Counted from the first letter of the stretch, positions 1-7,026 are shown. The stretch is 9,436 bases of DNA from Nitrososphaerales archaeon TH703 (GCA_014523525.1 JAATVL010000172.1:1-9436), one strand, 5' to 3'. The notes: generated by a model not told the origin, from the letters alone. Made by a program: numbers and translations.

Positions 1-870
1 ATATTGGCAACTTCTTTAACATTAGGTTCAGGTGGAAGCGCCGGTGTCTTTGGACCTTCTATGGTAATAGGAGGTTTTTTAGGAGCATTTATTGGAACAG
101 TTTTCCACTTACTAGGATTATTTACATGGGTAGATGTTTCTTCTGTAATCATAGTCTCGATGGTTTCATTTTTTGGTGCCACTGCAAAGACACCTATATC
201 GTCAATAATAATGGGGAGTGAGCTAACAGGAGGTTATGCTCTTTTAGCACCTATGATGTTAGCTACTTTCGTTGCCTACATAATGTCAGGACAGCACAAT
301 TCCATATTCCGAAACCAAGTGCTAAATAGGTCTGCTTCACCTGCCCATAGAATGGAATATCAACTACCCATACTAAGAGATATGTATGTAAAGGATGCTA
401 CTAGAGTTCCTGTCATTAAACTCTCTAAAGATGTTACAATTGATGAAGCTCTCCAAATAATGAATCGAAATAATAGCAAAATGATTGCAGTCGTTAACGA
501 AAAAGAATTGCTTCATGGTGTCGTTTACAAACACAGGCTCTATGAGTTTCCTGACGAATATCGCAAGTCTATTAAATTAGAAAGCATTATGATAAAAGAT
601 CCATTTTTTGCATATAGCTCTGACTCGCTTCACGACGCATTAATTAGACTATCATCGAACGAACTTCAAGAAATGCCAGTTTTGTCAAATGAAAATAATA
701 AGGTTCTTGGAATCATAACGATAGCAGATTTAGTAAAACTTTATGATAAAGAGGTTGAAAAGATAGTGAAAGTAAGGAACCCGTCAATTCCGGATATCGG
801 TAATAAAAGAGACGAAATAGACAACAGTAATGATCGCCATTTAGGAGATAAAACTACAAATAAAGATTAG
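1..870 (+). CDS. ClC-type chloride channel/antiporter with C-terminal CBS pair (3' part)
   Basis: This is the C-terminal part of a voltage-gated chloride channel (ClC) family membrane protein, which moves chloride or exchanges it for protons. The frame is open from base 1, so the TTG at position 4 is not a real start and the N-terminal membrane helices lie outside the window. About 95 visible residues belong to the last membrane helices. They include the ClC anion-pathway motif GxFxP (in GSAGVFGPS, near residue 14) and the late-helix segment TPISSIIMGSELTGGY. After the last helix (ending AYIMSG) the chain enters the cytosol and forms two CBS domains, roughly residues 125-183 and 190-250; these often bind adenosine nucleotides and gate the channel. 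The tail is Asn/Asp/Lys-rich and probably disordered. The CBS part is duplicated about 330 nt downstream. The family call is firm; ion and mode (channel or antiporter) cannot be decided from this fragment. Confidence 0.9.
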   Translation: MLATSLTLGSGGSAGVFGPSMVIGGFLGAFIGTVFHLLGLFTWVDVSSVIIVSMVSFFGATAKTPISSIIMGSELTGGYALLAPMMLATFVAYIMSGQHNSIFRNQVLNRSASPAHRMEYQLPILRDMYVKDATRVPVIKLSKDVTIDEALQIMNRNNSKMIAVVNEKELLHGVVYKHRLYEFPDEYRKSIKLESIMIKDPFFAYSSDSLHDALIRLSSNELQEMPVLSNENNKVLGIITIADLVKLYDKEVEKIVKVRNPSIPDIGNKRDEIDNSNDRHLGDKTTNKD

Positions 871-1180
871 CAAAGCTCAAAAATAGTAATTAAAACTAGA
901 ATTCTTATATCCAAAGTCAATGCAGCGATTATCTAAAATAAATAGAATCATGATTATATCAGTTAATGGCTCCTTATCCGTCTAGGTTATGAACCACGGA
1001 GTATAGTATAAGGGTTCAAATCCCACACTTGTCTTTGTGTAATAAACGTTAGCAAGGCAACATTCCAGTAAATTCAAGATTCATTACAGGCTTTGGTCCA
1101 TAGAGACTACCTGAAGTTTGAGTCGATTTTAGGAGCTATATCGTAATACTTATCTGCCGCGTCAATATCCGTGTTAAAAC
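871..1180. other. Spacer between the two ClC/CBS copies, no intact gene
   Basis: About 310 nt separate the stop of the ClC gene from the point where similarity to its tail begins again (near 1181). I find no open frame worth calling on either strand and no clear insertion-sequence ends. The only structured element is the tRNA-like stretch at 967-1040. An in-frame TAA at 1175-1177 closes the reading frame just before the second CBS copy, so no ClC membrane part continues into it from this spacer. Confidence 0.6.
967..1040 (+). other. Possible degenerate tRNA remnant (T-arm-like and hairpin)
   Basis: Bases 1012-1024 read GGG-TTCAAAT-CCC, matching an archaeal tRNA T-arm/B-box. Upstream, TCCGT (977-981) pairs with ACGGA (996-1000) and GGTT (985-988) with AACC (992-995) around an ATG triloop, with CTA bulged. 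The stretch GTCTAGGTTATGA resembles the D-arm of Glu-type tRNAs. No 7-bp acceptor stem can be formed with the bases after the T-arm, and no proper anticodon arm fits at the normal spacing, so this is not a working tRNA as written. It could be a decayed tRNA, a recombination scar or chance. It lies in the gap between the two copies of the ClC/CBS tail. Confidence 0.2.
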
Positions 1181-1195
1181 GCCATTGCATACATA

Positions 1196-1777
1196 ATGTC
1201 GGGACGGCATAATTCAATTTTCCGGAACCAAGTTCTTAATAGGTCTGTTTCACCTGCCCACAGAATGGAGTATCAACGTGTCATACTGAGCGATCTTTAT
1301 GTAAAAGACGTTATGAAAAATCCAATGAATAAACTTTCAAAAAATCTGTCTATAGAAGAGGCACTTCAAATATTGAACAGAAATAACAGTAGAATGATTA
1401 TGGTAGTTAATGAAAATGATAAACTTGAGGGTGTTGTATATAGATACAAACTTTTTGAGTTCCCTGAAGAATATCGCAAGTCTATTAAATTAGAAAATAT
1501 TATGATAAAAGATCCATTTTTTGCTTACACCTCTGATTATCTTCACCATGCATTACTTAGACTTTCGTCAAATGACCTTCAAGAAATGCCCGTCTTGTCA
1601 AATGAAGATCATAAAGTGATTGGCATAGTAACAATTGCAGATTTGGTAAAACTATATGATAATCAGGTAGAAAAGATAATGAAGTCTAGGGATCAGAACA
1701 GTCTCGATATTGATGTCAATAACAGTCGAATCGAGAAGAACAAAGATCGTGATATCACGGACAAAAAGACAAATTAG
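1196..1777 (+). CDS. CBS-domain protein, truncated duplicate of the ClC cytosolic tail
   Basis: This 193-residue protein repeats the cytosolic part of the upstream ClC protein. Counting by hand from MSG(Q/R)HNSIF onward, about 122 of 163 residues are identical, and the similarity runs almost to the stop codon. Two CBS domains are complete (about residues 30-88 and 95-155), ending in the shared VxGIxTIADLVKLYD signature. DNA-level similarity starts a few codons before the ATG (AIAYIMSG versus VAYIMSG), and an in-frame TAA lies at 1175-1177, so the copy begins exactly where the last membrane helix ends. There are no internal stops or frameshifts despite about 25% divergence, which suggests either selection for a free CBS module or fairly recent truncation of a second ClC gene. 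No convincing promoter is visible; a weak TATATC lies near 1138. The start codon is the first available in frame. It may be a pseudogene remnant. Confidence 0.6.
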   Translation: MSGRHNSIFRNQVLNRSVSPAHRMEYQRVILSDLYVKDVMKNPMNKLSKNLSIEEALQILNRNNSRMIMVVNENDKLEGVVYRYKLFEFPEEYRKSIKLENIMIKDPFFAYTSDYLHHALLRLSSNDLQEMPVLSNEDHKVIGIVTIADLVKLYDNQVEKIMKSRDQNSLDIDVNNSRIEKNKDRDITDKKTN

Positions 1778-1922
1778 AATATATGATAACATAATATTCC
1801 ACCTAGCCAAAATATAGTAATAAGAAATTTAGCGGATCTGATAAACTTTAATATTTTTGTAAAATTAGTAAATATATCAATAAATTAACTATGCGTTAGA
1901 TCCCATACACCTCTAAAAAAGA
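1778..1922. terminator. Convergent AT-rich intergenic region with oligo-T stretches
   Basis: The CBS gene (+) and the DUF5996-like gene (-) end facing each other here. On the - strand a run of six T (A6 at 1915-1920 on +) follows the DUF5996-like stop codon after two bases. On the + strand a TTTTT occurs near 1854-1858. Short U-tracts are enough for archaeal RNA polymerase to terminate, so these are reasonable terminators for the two genes. No hairpin is needed and none is clear. Confidence 0.35.
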
Positions 1923-2651
1923 TCACCTTCCTTGAAAATTGCGCTGTGCAACTAAAAATAGGTCATATATTTCACCTGAGATTTGTTGTTCTAGTTTCTT
2001 TTCAAGGTCATTCCATTCTACTTTGATTCCTTTCCATCCAACTGTGTGCCATCTGCCAGTGAACAATGGCTCGTTGACAATCATTTCATTAAAAGGATAA
2101 GGATTTACATAAAGATATGGTGATTCATATTGATCGTGTCCTGGGGAGATCCCTACACCAATCTGTTCGTTATTTTTCTTCGTAAACCATTCTACTGAGA
2201 AATCAAATCCATCTGGCCACAGATGCACCTGAGTGAAGTGTCCAATTAATTTCATCCGAAATAATTCTAGACTTCTGTTAGCCTTTGTCGCAAATGCAAG
2301 GTAGTCGGACAAGTCTTCAGGATTAAGATTTGTCAAACGAGGAGTACGTGGAATATTGAGACCATATCTGGTAACAATATCTTGTAATCTTTCAATTATT
2401 TCATCACGAGTTAACTCGACAAGGTATCCTTGTTCATTATGATAGTAAAGAAGCTCTGCGGTGATTAAATTTATTTTGATTTCTGTCATATTGTTTAATA
2501 GACCAGTTGTTATCTCATCATTCTTTAAAAAGAGGGCATCGTGTCCATAGTGAGGCAACTCCTCTATTAGTTGCGATTTTAATTTAGAAACTATTTTACA
2601 GACATTCTGGAGATCCTTAATTTTATCTACGAGGAGCAACGATTCATTCAT
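1923..2651 (-). CDS. DUF5996-like protein of unknown function
   Basis: A 242-residue soluble protein with no signal peptide or membrane segment. The middle and C-terminal parts match what I recall of the DUF5996 family. Residues about 127-156 read LELFRMKLIGHFTQVHLWP followed by DGFDFSVEWF, corresponding to the family pattern FxxxFxGxxxPVHxFWxxFDLAxTxFSGR. Next comes a GHDQYESPYLYVNPYP segment typical of the family's aromatic-proline stretch, then a Trp/Gly-rich RWHTVGWKGIKVEW segment. The function of DUF5996 is unknown, and no catalytic motif stands out. It lies 50 nt downstream of the Rieske-flavodoxin gene on the same strand. That gap is rich in TATA-like sequence (2659-2682), so it may have its own promoter or be read through. 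The ATG is the first in frame, and the preceding gene's stop leaves no room for a much longer version. Confidence 0.75.
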   Translation of the reverse strand: MNESLLLVDKIKDLQNVCKIVSKLKSQLIEELPHYGHDALFLKNDEITTGLLNNMTEIKINLITAELLYYHNEQGYLVELTRDEIIERLQDIVTRYGLNIPRTPRLTNLNPEDLSDYLAFATKANRSLELFRMKLIGHFTQVHLWPDGFDFSVEWFTKKNNEQIGVGISPGHDQYESPYLYVNPYPFNEMIVNEPLFTGRWHTVGWKGIKVEWNDLEKKLEQQISGEIYDLFLVAQRNFQGR

Positions 2652-2701
2652 CCAGTAACTATATTATATTATTTCTTATCAGTCTGCTAAGTGTTACCAT
2701 G

Positions 2702-3838
2702 TTAATTATTGGGAATACCATCATTATCGATTTTAATTTTCGAAGGTGCTTCTGAAATCTTTGGTTGTGGTGATGCAATATGCACACATGGATCGCCCTT
2801 AAGTTGGCGCAAAAGTTTGATATCGTTATCTATCAAATCTCTAACAGACCTCTTGACATACCTAGATTTTGAGAATATCTTTACATTTTGTTCCATATCT
2901 TCCGCAGTCCAACCTCTACTCCACCCCACGAACGCAAATGGCGGTAGTGAAAATCCAAGCTCAGTAAAGAATACCATCATTTGACCTGCAACTTGTTGAA
3001 TATTGTCCTGTCCACCTGTTATGATGAAGCTTGCTACTTTGTTCTTTACTAGTACTCTGTCCTGTAAGGTTATTTGGTTTTGAACACAATTGAGACGTTC
3101 AGCCATTTTATAGTATAGTGATGAGGCGTTTCCCCATCTTATTGGTGTTGATAGGACTAAAATATCGGCCCATAGTATCAGCTTTCTGTAGACTTCATTC
3201 ATGCCATCGTTACTATCCATCTCCGAAATTGAACAAGGCCAGGTACAGGCCTGCTCATTTCTGCTATAGTATCCCTCGCAGTGTCTAAACTCTAAGTCAC
3301 TTAGTTTTAACAGTACCGTACTTGCATTATATTTCTCACTTCCATATTCTAACGCATCTTGCAAAGCTTCATCGGATGTGGATTTCCTAGGCAAGTTTTG
3401 ATTCATGTTTGTACAAGATATGCCTAGTATGTTTAAAGATGATTTGGTTGATTCATAACGAAGCTCTGCTAAATCCTGAAGTGGATTATCTTTATGTTCC
3501 GCCTTTAGAGGTAGCACTCTTGGTAACGCTGAAACAAAAATCTTATTGTCTTTGACGAGAATATCATAGAGGGCTTGTTGGTCACCAAATCCAGGGGGAG
3601 CAGACCCGGATTTTACATTATACTCCCATCCATGCCATGGACAGGTAACATAGTAACCATCATACTTTTTTTCGACCTTACCCTCACTTAGAGGTCCTCC
3701 TTTGTGTAAACATATGTTTCCGATAGCGCTAATCTCTCCGTCAATATTGAAGAGTAACACTTCCTTACCATTAATTGATATGACTGTGTGAGAACCAGGG
3801 GGTAGACTCTTGACATCCACGGATTCAACAAAATCCAT
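2702..3838 (-). CDS. Rieske [2Fe-2S] / flavodoxin-fold oxidoreductase fusion
   Basis: A 378-residue fusion of two redox modules. Residues about 5-105 form a Rieske ferredoxin domain with C43-L-H45 and C66-P-W-H69, the CxH...CxxH ligands of a [2Fe-2S] cluster. No signal peptide or transmembrane segment is present, so it is a cytosolic Rieske. Residues about 133-335 resemble the NAD(P)H-dependent FMN reductase/flavodoxin-like family: a beta strand LNILGIS, the loop STPIRWGNASSLYYK that would contact FMN, and FIITGGQDN. A three-cysteine insert, C187-x10-C198-x3-C202 (HCEGYY...ACTWPC), sits between them; in iron-sulfur flavoproteins an analogous position carries cluster-binding cysteines, but the spacing here differs. 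The likely role is electron transfer between a pyridine nucleotide, flavin and Fe-S centre; substrate and partner are unknown. A TATA-like TTAATAAT lies about 25 nt upstream of the ATG. Confidence 0.85.
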   Translation of the reverse strand: MDFVESVDVKSLPPGSHTVISINGKEVLLFNIDGEISAIGNICLHKGGPLSEGKVEKKYDGYYVTCPWHGWEYNVKSGSAPPGFGDQQALYDILVKDNKIFVSALPRVLPLKAEHKDNPLQDLAELRYESTKSSLNILGISCTNMNQNLPRKSTSDEALQDALEYGSEKYNASTVLLKLSDLEFRHCEGYYSRNEQACTWPCSISEMDSNDGMNEVYRKLILWADILVLSTPIRWGNASSLYYKMAERLNCVQNQITLQDRVLVKNKVASFIITGGQDNIQQVAGQMMVFFTELGFSLPPFAFVGWSRGWTAEDMEQNVKIFSKSRYVKRSVRDLIDNDIKLLRQLKGDPCVHIASPQPKISEAPSKIKIDNDGIPNN

Positions 3839-3858
3839 GCAGTAGCCTAGCCATACAT

Positions 3859-3866
3859 ATTATTAA
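3859..3866 (-). promoter_or_regulatory. TATA-like box of the Rieske-flavodoxin gene
   Basis: On the - strand this reads TTAATAAT, centred about 24-25 nt before the ATG at 3838. No Shine-Dalgarno-like sequence precedes the ATG, so a leaderless transcript is expected. Confidence 0.4.
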
Positions 3867-3936
3867 CTATTCCTACCTGCCGCTAATCACTATCTTGCAT
3901 TTCATTTTTCGCAATTATTCAGACCTTCAAACGTGA

Positions 3937-4551
3937 TCAGGGTTCTAATATCGCTTTTGCATACACCATCTTAAATGGCTTTGAGGCAATCACTACTGTG
4001 TCATATTGGTTAGCAATATTACCTAAAAAGTAGTTTTGTGGACCTATATTTCCTTTAAGTATACCGAGATCCTTACTATTTACTAAATCTCCTTTATTAG
4101 TAAAGTATACATGAAGCTCTGGTCCATTCGTTAAGTTAAAGTGCTCAAATCGTAGGAACTCATTATCATTTACAGAGAGAATTCTTGAAATTCCACTGAC
4201 TTTTGAGATGTTTTCAGAGTTTGTAAAATTACCACTTCTTAATTCATAGATTGATGCCATCTCTGTATTAGGCGGAGCCATTGCCTGTATGGTTTCATTT
4301 ACCTTGTTGTTTATTTGCGCAGCCCCCATCATAACCATGTTCTTATCTGTTTCACTCATGTTCTCCATGGCTGAGTTTCTTTGGTCCTCTGTCATGGCAT
4401 TAAATTGTTTAAAGGCATCCATAGACCGCTTTTTTAGCTCATCAGAATCTTCCGCAGCATTTGAAAGAAAAGATAATGTTATTCCTAAAAGAGCCAATAA
4501 TAAAATCAAGACACAAACCGACAATCTGTCAAAGTGGGTATTTTCAAACAT
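3937..4551 (-). CDS. Membrane-anchored DM13-domain protein
   Basis: A 204-residue exported protein. Residues about 10-30 (VCVLILLLALLGITLSFLS) form an uncleaved signal anchor or signal peptide. Residues 32-95 are a charged, Met-rich, probably helical linker. Residues about 103-203 match the DM13 domain: a G-x-F start (SGNFT), the strand FLRFEHFNLTNGPELHVYF, the DLGILKGNIGPQNYFL turn, and the closing strand VVIASKPFKMVYAKAIL. DM13 domains are proposed to take part in extracellular redox or electron-transfer processes and normally have a cysteine in the closing strand (pattern VVIWCKxF). Here that position is Ser190, so this member probably lacks the proposed redox residue. Several N-x-S/T sequons fit an outer-surface location. 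It lies 98 nt upstream of the Rieske-flavodoxin gene and has its own TATA-like box. Confidence 0.8.
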   Translation of the reverse strand: MFENTHFDRLSVCVLILLLALLGITLSFLSNAAEDSDELKKRSMDAFKQFNAMTEDQRNSAMENMSETDKNMVMMGAAQINNKVNETIQAMAPPNTEMASIYELRSGNFTNSENISKVSGISRILSVNDNEFLRFEHFNLTNGPELHVYFTNKGDLVNSKDLGILKGNIGPQNYFLGNIANQYDTVVIASKPFKMVYAKAILEP

Positions 4552-4574
4552 TAAGTAAAGTTCTCCGACATCAA

Positions 4575-4583
4575 TAGATAAAG
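4575..4583 (-). promoter_or_regulatory. TATA-like box of the DM13 gene
   Basis: The - strand reads CTTTATCTA, centred about 27 nt before the ATG at 4551. This is the spacing expected for an archaeal promoter that starts transcription at or next to the start codon. Confidence 0.45.
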
Positions 4584-4750
4584 TTTATTTTTGATACAAT
4601 TGTAGTCAAATCAAGAAAATCCCTTCTGCTTCTATCTTTGATTTAACTTTGTGATAATGAAAAATTCAGTTACACTCTTTGTTACCTGATACCCCTATAG
4701 TAAAGTGAAGACTATTGGATACTTGACAGCTAAAATCTGGTAATTCATAC

Positions 4751-6412
4751 CTATGCCGTTATTTTATGGTATCCAGTGGCTCCATCTGGAAACGGTTTGT
4801 TGAATTCAGCTGTCTGTGTTTGCCCTGTCTTGTCGGTTGCTCTTACAATTATATTGTAATGTTCCTTACCTATCGGGGTAGAACCAGCAGTCCATAGTAC
4901 CCATGTGTATTGAGATAGAGGGTCTTTGATAATAGCAGATTTCCAAGTTGCACCACCATCAGTGCTTACCTCAACTTTTGAAATTCCACGATCACCTCCG
5001 AATGCTATCCCTGCAATTGGGGCTTTTTGTCCAGGTACAATTTTTGGCATCTCATCTAATCTCCTAAATCTATCCCTTGCTTCTGCATCTCCTGGAATAA
5101 GTATAGTTGAAGTAGTATGTACATCCGCGTTGTTAGTCCAACCATTTCTCGCCCAATAGCCCTGATATACATTGTCAACAACCTCTATCTCTGTTATCCA
5201 TTTAGGGTTCATCATACCATACAATCCCGGTACAATGGCCCTAACAGGAAAGCCATGTTTTGCAGTCAAAGGTGCCAGGTTCATTTCGTATGCCAATATG
5301 GTTCCTTCCATAAGTCCATTTTCTAATGGGATACCAACATCGTAACCATCAGAGCATCTGAATGCTATGTATTTTGATCCTGGCTTGACTTTAGCTTTTT
5401 CGAGGATTTGCTTTAGCTTTACTCCTTTCCACAACGCAGTACTTATCAAATCACCTCCAATCTTATTGCTCACGCATTGTAAGGTAGCATACTGTTCTAC
5501 AGCAGGCATAGCCTTCAGTTCATCATAATTAACTGTAAATGGGTTATCGACCAAACCCTTTATGTTAAGGTTCCATGTTTTTTCATCGACCACTGGAACT
5601 ATGGGGTTTATATCAATTCTATAGAAGAGGTAAGTAGGAGTCACTTCGGAGGCAAGAAGTGGGGCTAACATAGGATCTTCAAATCCAACTGGTCTTGATT
5701 TTGGCTGTAATTGTGAAGACGATGCGAGCTCCTGTTCTTCTTGTCCTTGACTTTGTTCTGAAAACAAGCGATTTAATCCGAAATATAAAATCGGAAAAGC
5801 TACTGCTGAAACTGTAATAAATTGAAGAAAGTCCCTTCTACTAACGTTCCTCCGTTGAATGTTAGGAGGCGACTGATAAGCATTGACATCAGTGACTTCA
5901 GTAACCTTTTTTACTGGTTTACTGATCCTGAAGAAGGAAGCGAACACAAACCCAAATACAATTTGAGGTATGGCTAACGAGATTGCTAGGATAGGAACTG
6001 AGATTGCTCCAGTAGGGGATCTCAACTGGATTGTTGTTACTAGTGCAACAGATATGATAAGTAAGATGATGTATGCAACTAACGAAGATAGTAATGCCTT
6101 TCTTACATAGCCGCTCTTTTTTGATTTGATGTGAATTTTATCTATGATAATTCCAAACAGACCGTATAAGATGAAATTAATTATAATGGCGGCTGTAAAA
6201 GCAGAATATTTTGCAAGAGGTCCAAAGTTCTCGACTGCTTGTGACTCGAACTCTCCTGGGGTGAGTGAAAATAAAGTCTGCGACGCAAGCTCAGGAAGAA
6301 ATGGCCCTCCAGCAAGTGATCTGATTAGCAGTGAAATTCCAATAGCTAGCGCACCAGCAACTATTCCTGCAATAAAAGACCTTCTAAGTTGGTGACTTGC
6401 TGTTGCTGTCAC
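4751..6412 (-). CDS. Membrane-anchored sulfite-oxidase-like molybdopterin oxidoreductase
   Basis: A 553-residue enzyme of the sulfite oxidase/YedY superfamily using a mononuclear molybdenum-pyranopterin cofactor. Four hydrophobic helices (about 11-31, 68-91, 105-128, 138-161) precede a twin-arginine-like SRRDFLQF (191-198) and a fifth helix (196-214). Positive-inside charges (KSKK at 97-99, RRN/RR near 187-193) place the catalytic domain outside the membrane. The Moco-binding domain (about 255-430) contains Cys313 in ATLQCVSNK, the family's molybdenum-ligating cysteine, plus KHGFPVRAIVPGLYGMMNPKWI. The C-terminal part (about 455-550) is the Ig-like dimerisation domain (STDGGATWKSA). Substrate is not decidable: sulfite is possible, but many archaeal members are uncharacterised. 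No heme or cytochrome domain is fused, so electrons must go to a separate carrier. Translation is called from a GTG at 6412, with a TTAAAT box about 25 nt upstream. Moco genes lie within 3 kb. Confidence 0.88.
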   Translation of the reverse strand: MTATASHQLRRSFIAGIVAGALAIGISLLIRSLAGGPFLPELASQTLFSLTPGEFESQAVENFGPLAKYSAFTAAIIINFILYGLFGIIIDKIHIKSKKSGYVRKALLSSLVAYIILLIISVALVTTIQLRSPTGAISVPILAISLAIPQIVFGFVFASFFRISKPVKKVTEVTDVNAYQSPPNIQRRNVSRRDFLQFITVSAVAFPILYFGLNRLFSEQSQGQEEQELASSSQLQPKSRPVGFEDPMLAPLLASEVTPTYLFYRIDINPIVPVVDEKTWNLNIKGLVDNPFTVNYDELKAMPAVEQYATLQCVSNKIGGDLISTALWKGVKLKQILEKAKVKPGSKYIAFRCSDGYDVGIPLENGLMEGTILAYEMNLAPLTAKHGFPVRAIVPGLYGMMNPKWITEIEVVDNVYQGYWARNGWTNNADVHTTSTILIPGDAEARDRFRRLDEMPKIVPGQKAPIAGIAFGGDRGISKVEVSTDGGATWKSAIIKDPLSQYTWVLWTAGSTPIGKEHYNIIVRATDKTGQTQTAEFNKPFPDGATGYHKITA

Positions 6413-6433
6413 GCTTTTATTTTAAGGGTAAAT

Positions 6434-6441
6434 GATTTAAG
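6434..6441 (-). promoter_or_regulatory. TATA-like box of the molybdoenzyme gene
   Basis: The - strand reads CTTAAATC, centred about 25 nt before the GTG at 6412, with a purine-rich GGAAAA just upstream that could serve as a BRE. The match supports a leaderless transcript starting at the GTG. Confidence 0.35.
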
Positions 6442-6502
6442 GTTTTCCACATCTCATTTTCCTATGAATTTAAGAAAATAGTATCCACTTCCATATTGAA
6501 AT

Positions 6503-6898
6503 TCATGGTGGATTATTTTCAGGTACAGCTGTACTATTTGAAATATTTTGTTTGGGCATCATTTGCATCATCTCTTTTTCATGCATCTTAATTCCTTCTT
6601 CTGTCATATTAAGTTGCATCATTGCTCCTTTCGTATTGCCTTCCTTGAGATCCATTATAGCTTCCATTAAATGCATCTTGGCATTGTCAAGTGAGGATCC
6701 AAAAGTCATATTCCTAGTGCTCATTGTCATATTCTTCCCATTACTAGTTGTCCCGTTATCGTTACCCTGCACACTATTCGTATTGTTCTCCTCTTGACCC
6801 AAACTGAAGACTGGATCCACTAAAAACGTGGACTTTCCAAGATGCAATGACAACATTAATCCAATAAATAGTAGCACTATTGATGCAGTTTTATCCAT
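6503..6898 (-). CDS. Small Met-rich secreted protein, function unknown
   Basis: The 131-residue version starting MDKTASIVLLFIGLMLSLHL has a clear signal peptide or anchor. An upstream in-frame ATG at 6997 would add 33 residues, but it would bury the signal and overlap the moeA promoter. A TATA box centred 26 nt before 6898 supports the shorter start. After the signal there is an Asn/Gly/Thr-rich stretch with many N-x-S/T sequons, probably glycosylated. A helical segment follows (about residues 70-113) dense in Met, with His and Glu (KMHLMEAIMDLKEG, IKMHEKEMMQMM), and the tail is Asn/Pro-rich. I do not recognise a named family, though similar exported helices of the type AKMHLxEAxxxLxxGxTxGAxMxL are, as I recall, common in ammonia-oxidising archaea. 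Met/His density could bind copper(I); that is inference only. It is divergent from moeA. Confidence 0.65.
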   Translation of the reverse strand: MDKTASIVLLFIGLMLSLHLGKSTFLVDPVFSLGQEENNTNSVQGNDNGTTSNGKNMTMSTRNMTFGSSLDNAKMHLMEAIMDLKEGNTKGAMMQLNMTEEGIKMHEKEMMQMMPKQNISNSTAVPENNPP

Positions 6899-7026
6899 AA
6901 AAATTTGATCGAAACATATGATATAAAGAGTACGAAATTCTAAAAAAGTACCCTCCCAGTAGAAAGAAACAATCCGATATCTGACAAAACATATCATCTA
7001 AATATTCAAACATCTATACTACGACG
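6899..7026. promoter_or_regulatory. Divergent promoter region between the Met-rich gene and moeA
   Basis: On the - strand CTTTATATC (6920-6928) is centred about 26 nt before the ATG at 6898. On the + strand CTAAATATT (6998-7006) is centred about 25 nt before the moeA ATG at 7027. Both distances fit archaeal leaderless promoters, and neither start has a Shine-Dalgarno sequence. The approximately 70 nt between the two boxes could hold a shared regulator site, but I see no clear palindrome there. Confidence 0.5.

Noticed and set aside
4..6. TTG at position 4 as the start of the ClC gene, and TTG at 9433 as the start of moaC
   Set aside because: Both frames remain open to the window edges, and both proteins would lack conserved N-terminal parts of their families; they are edge-truncated genes.
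1064..1135. A - strand stretch of about 24 codons reading QTSGSLYGPKPVMNLEF and ending in a stop, possible gene remnant
   Set aside because: Too short, no recognised family, stops on both sides. The translation looks protein-like but could be chance; blastx of the spacer would decide.
871..1180. Insertion sequence causing the ClC tail duplication
   Set aside because: I could find no transposase-like frame, terminal inverted repeats or target-site duplication in the spacer.
6899..6997. Longer N-terminus of the Met-rich protein from the ATG at 6997
   Set aside because: It would place 33 residues before a typical signal peptide, and it covers a well-spaced TATA box for the internal ATG at 6898.
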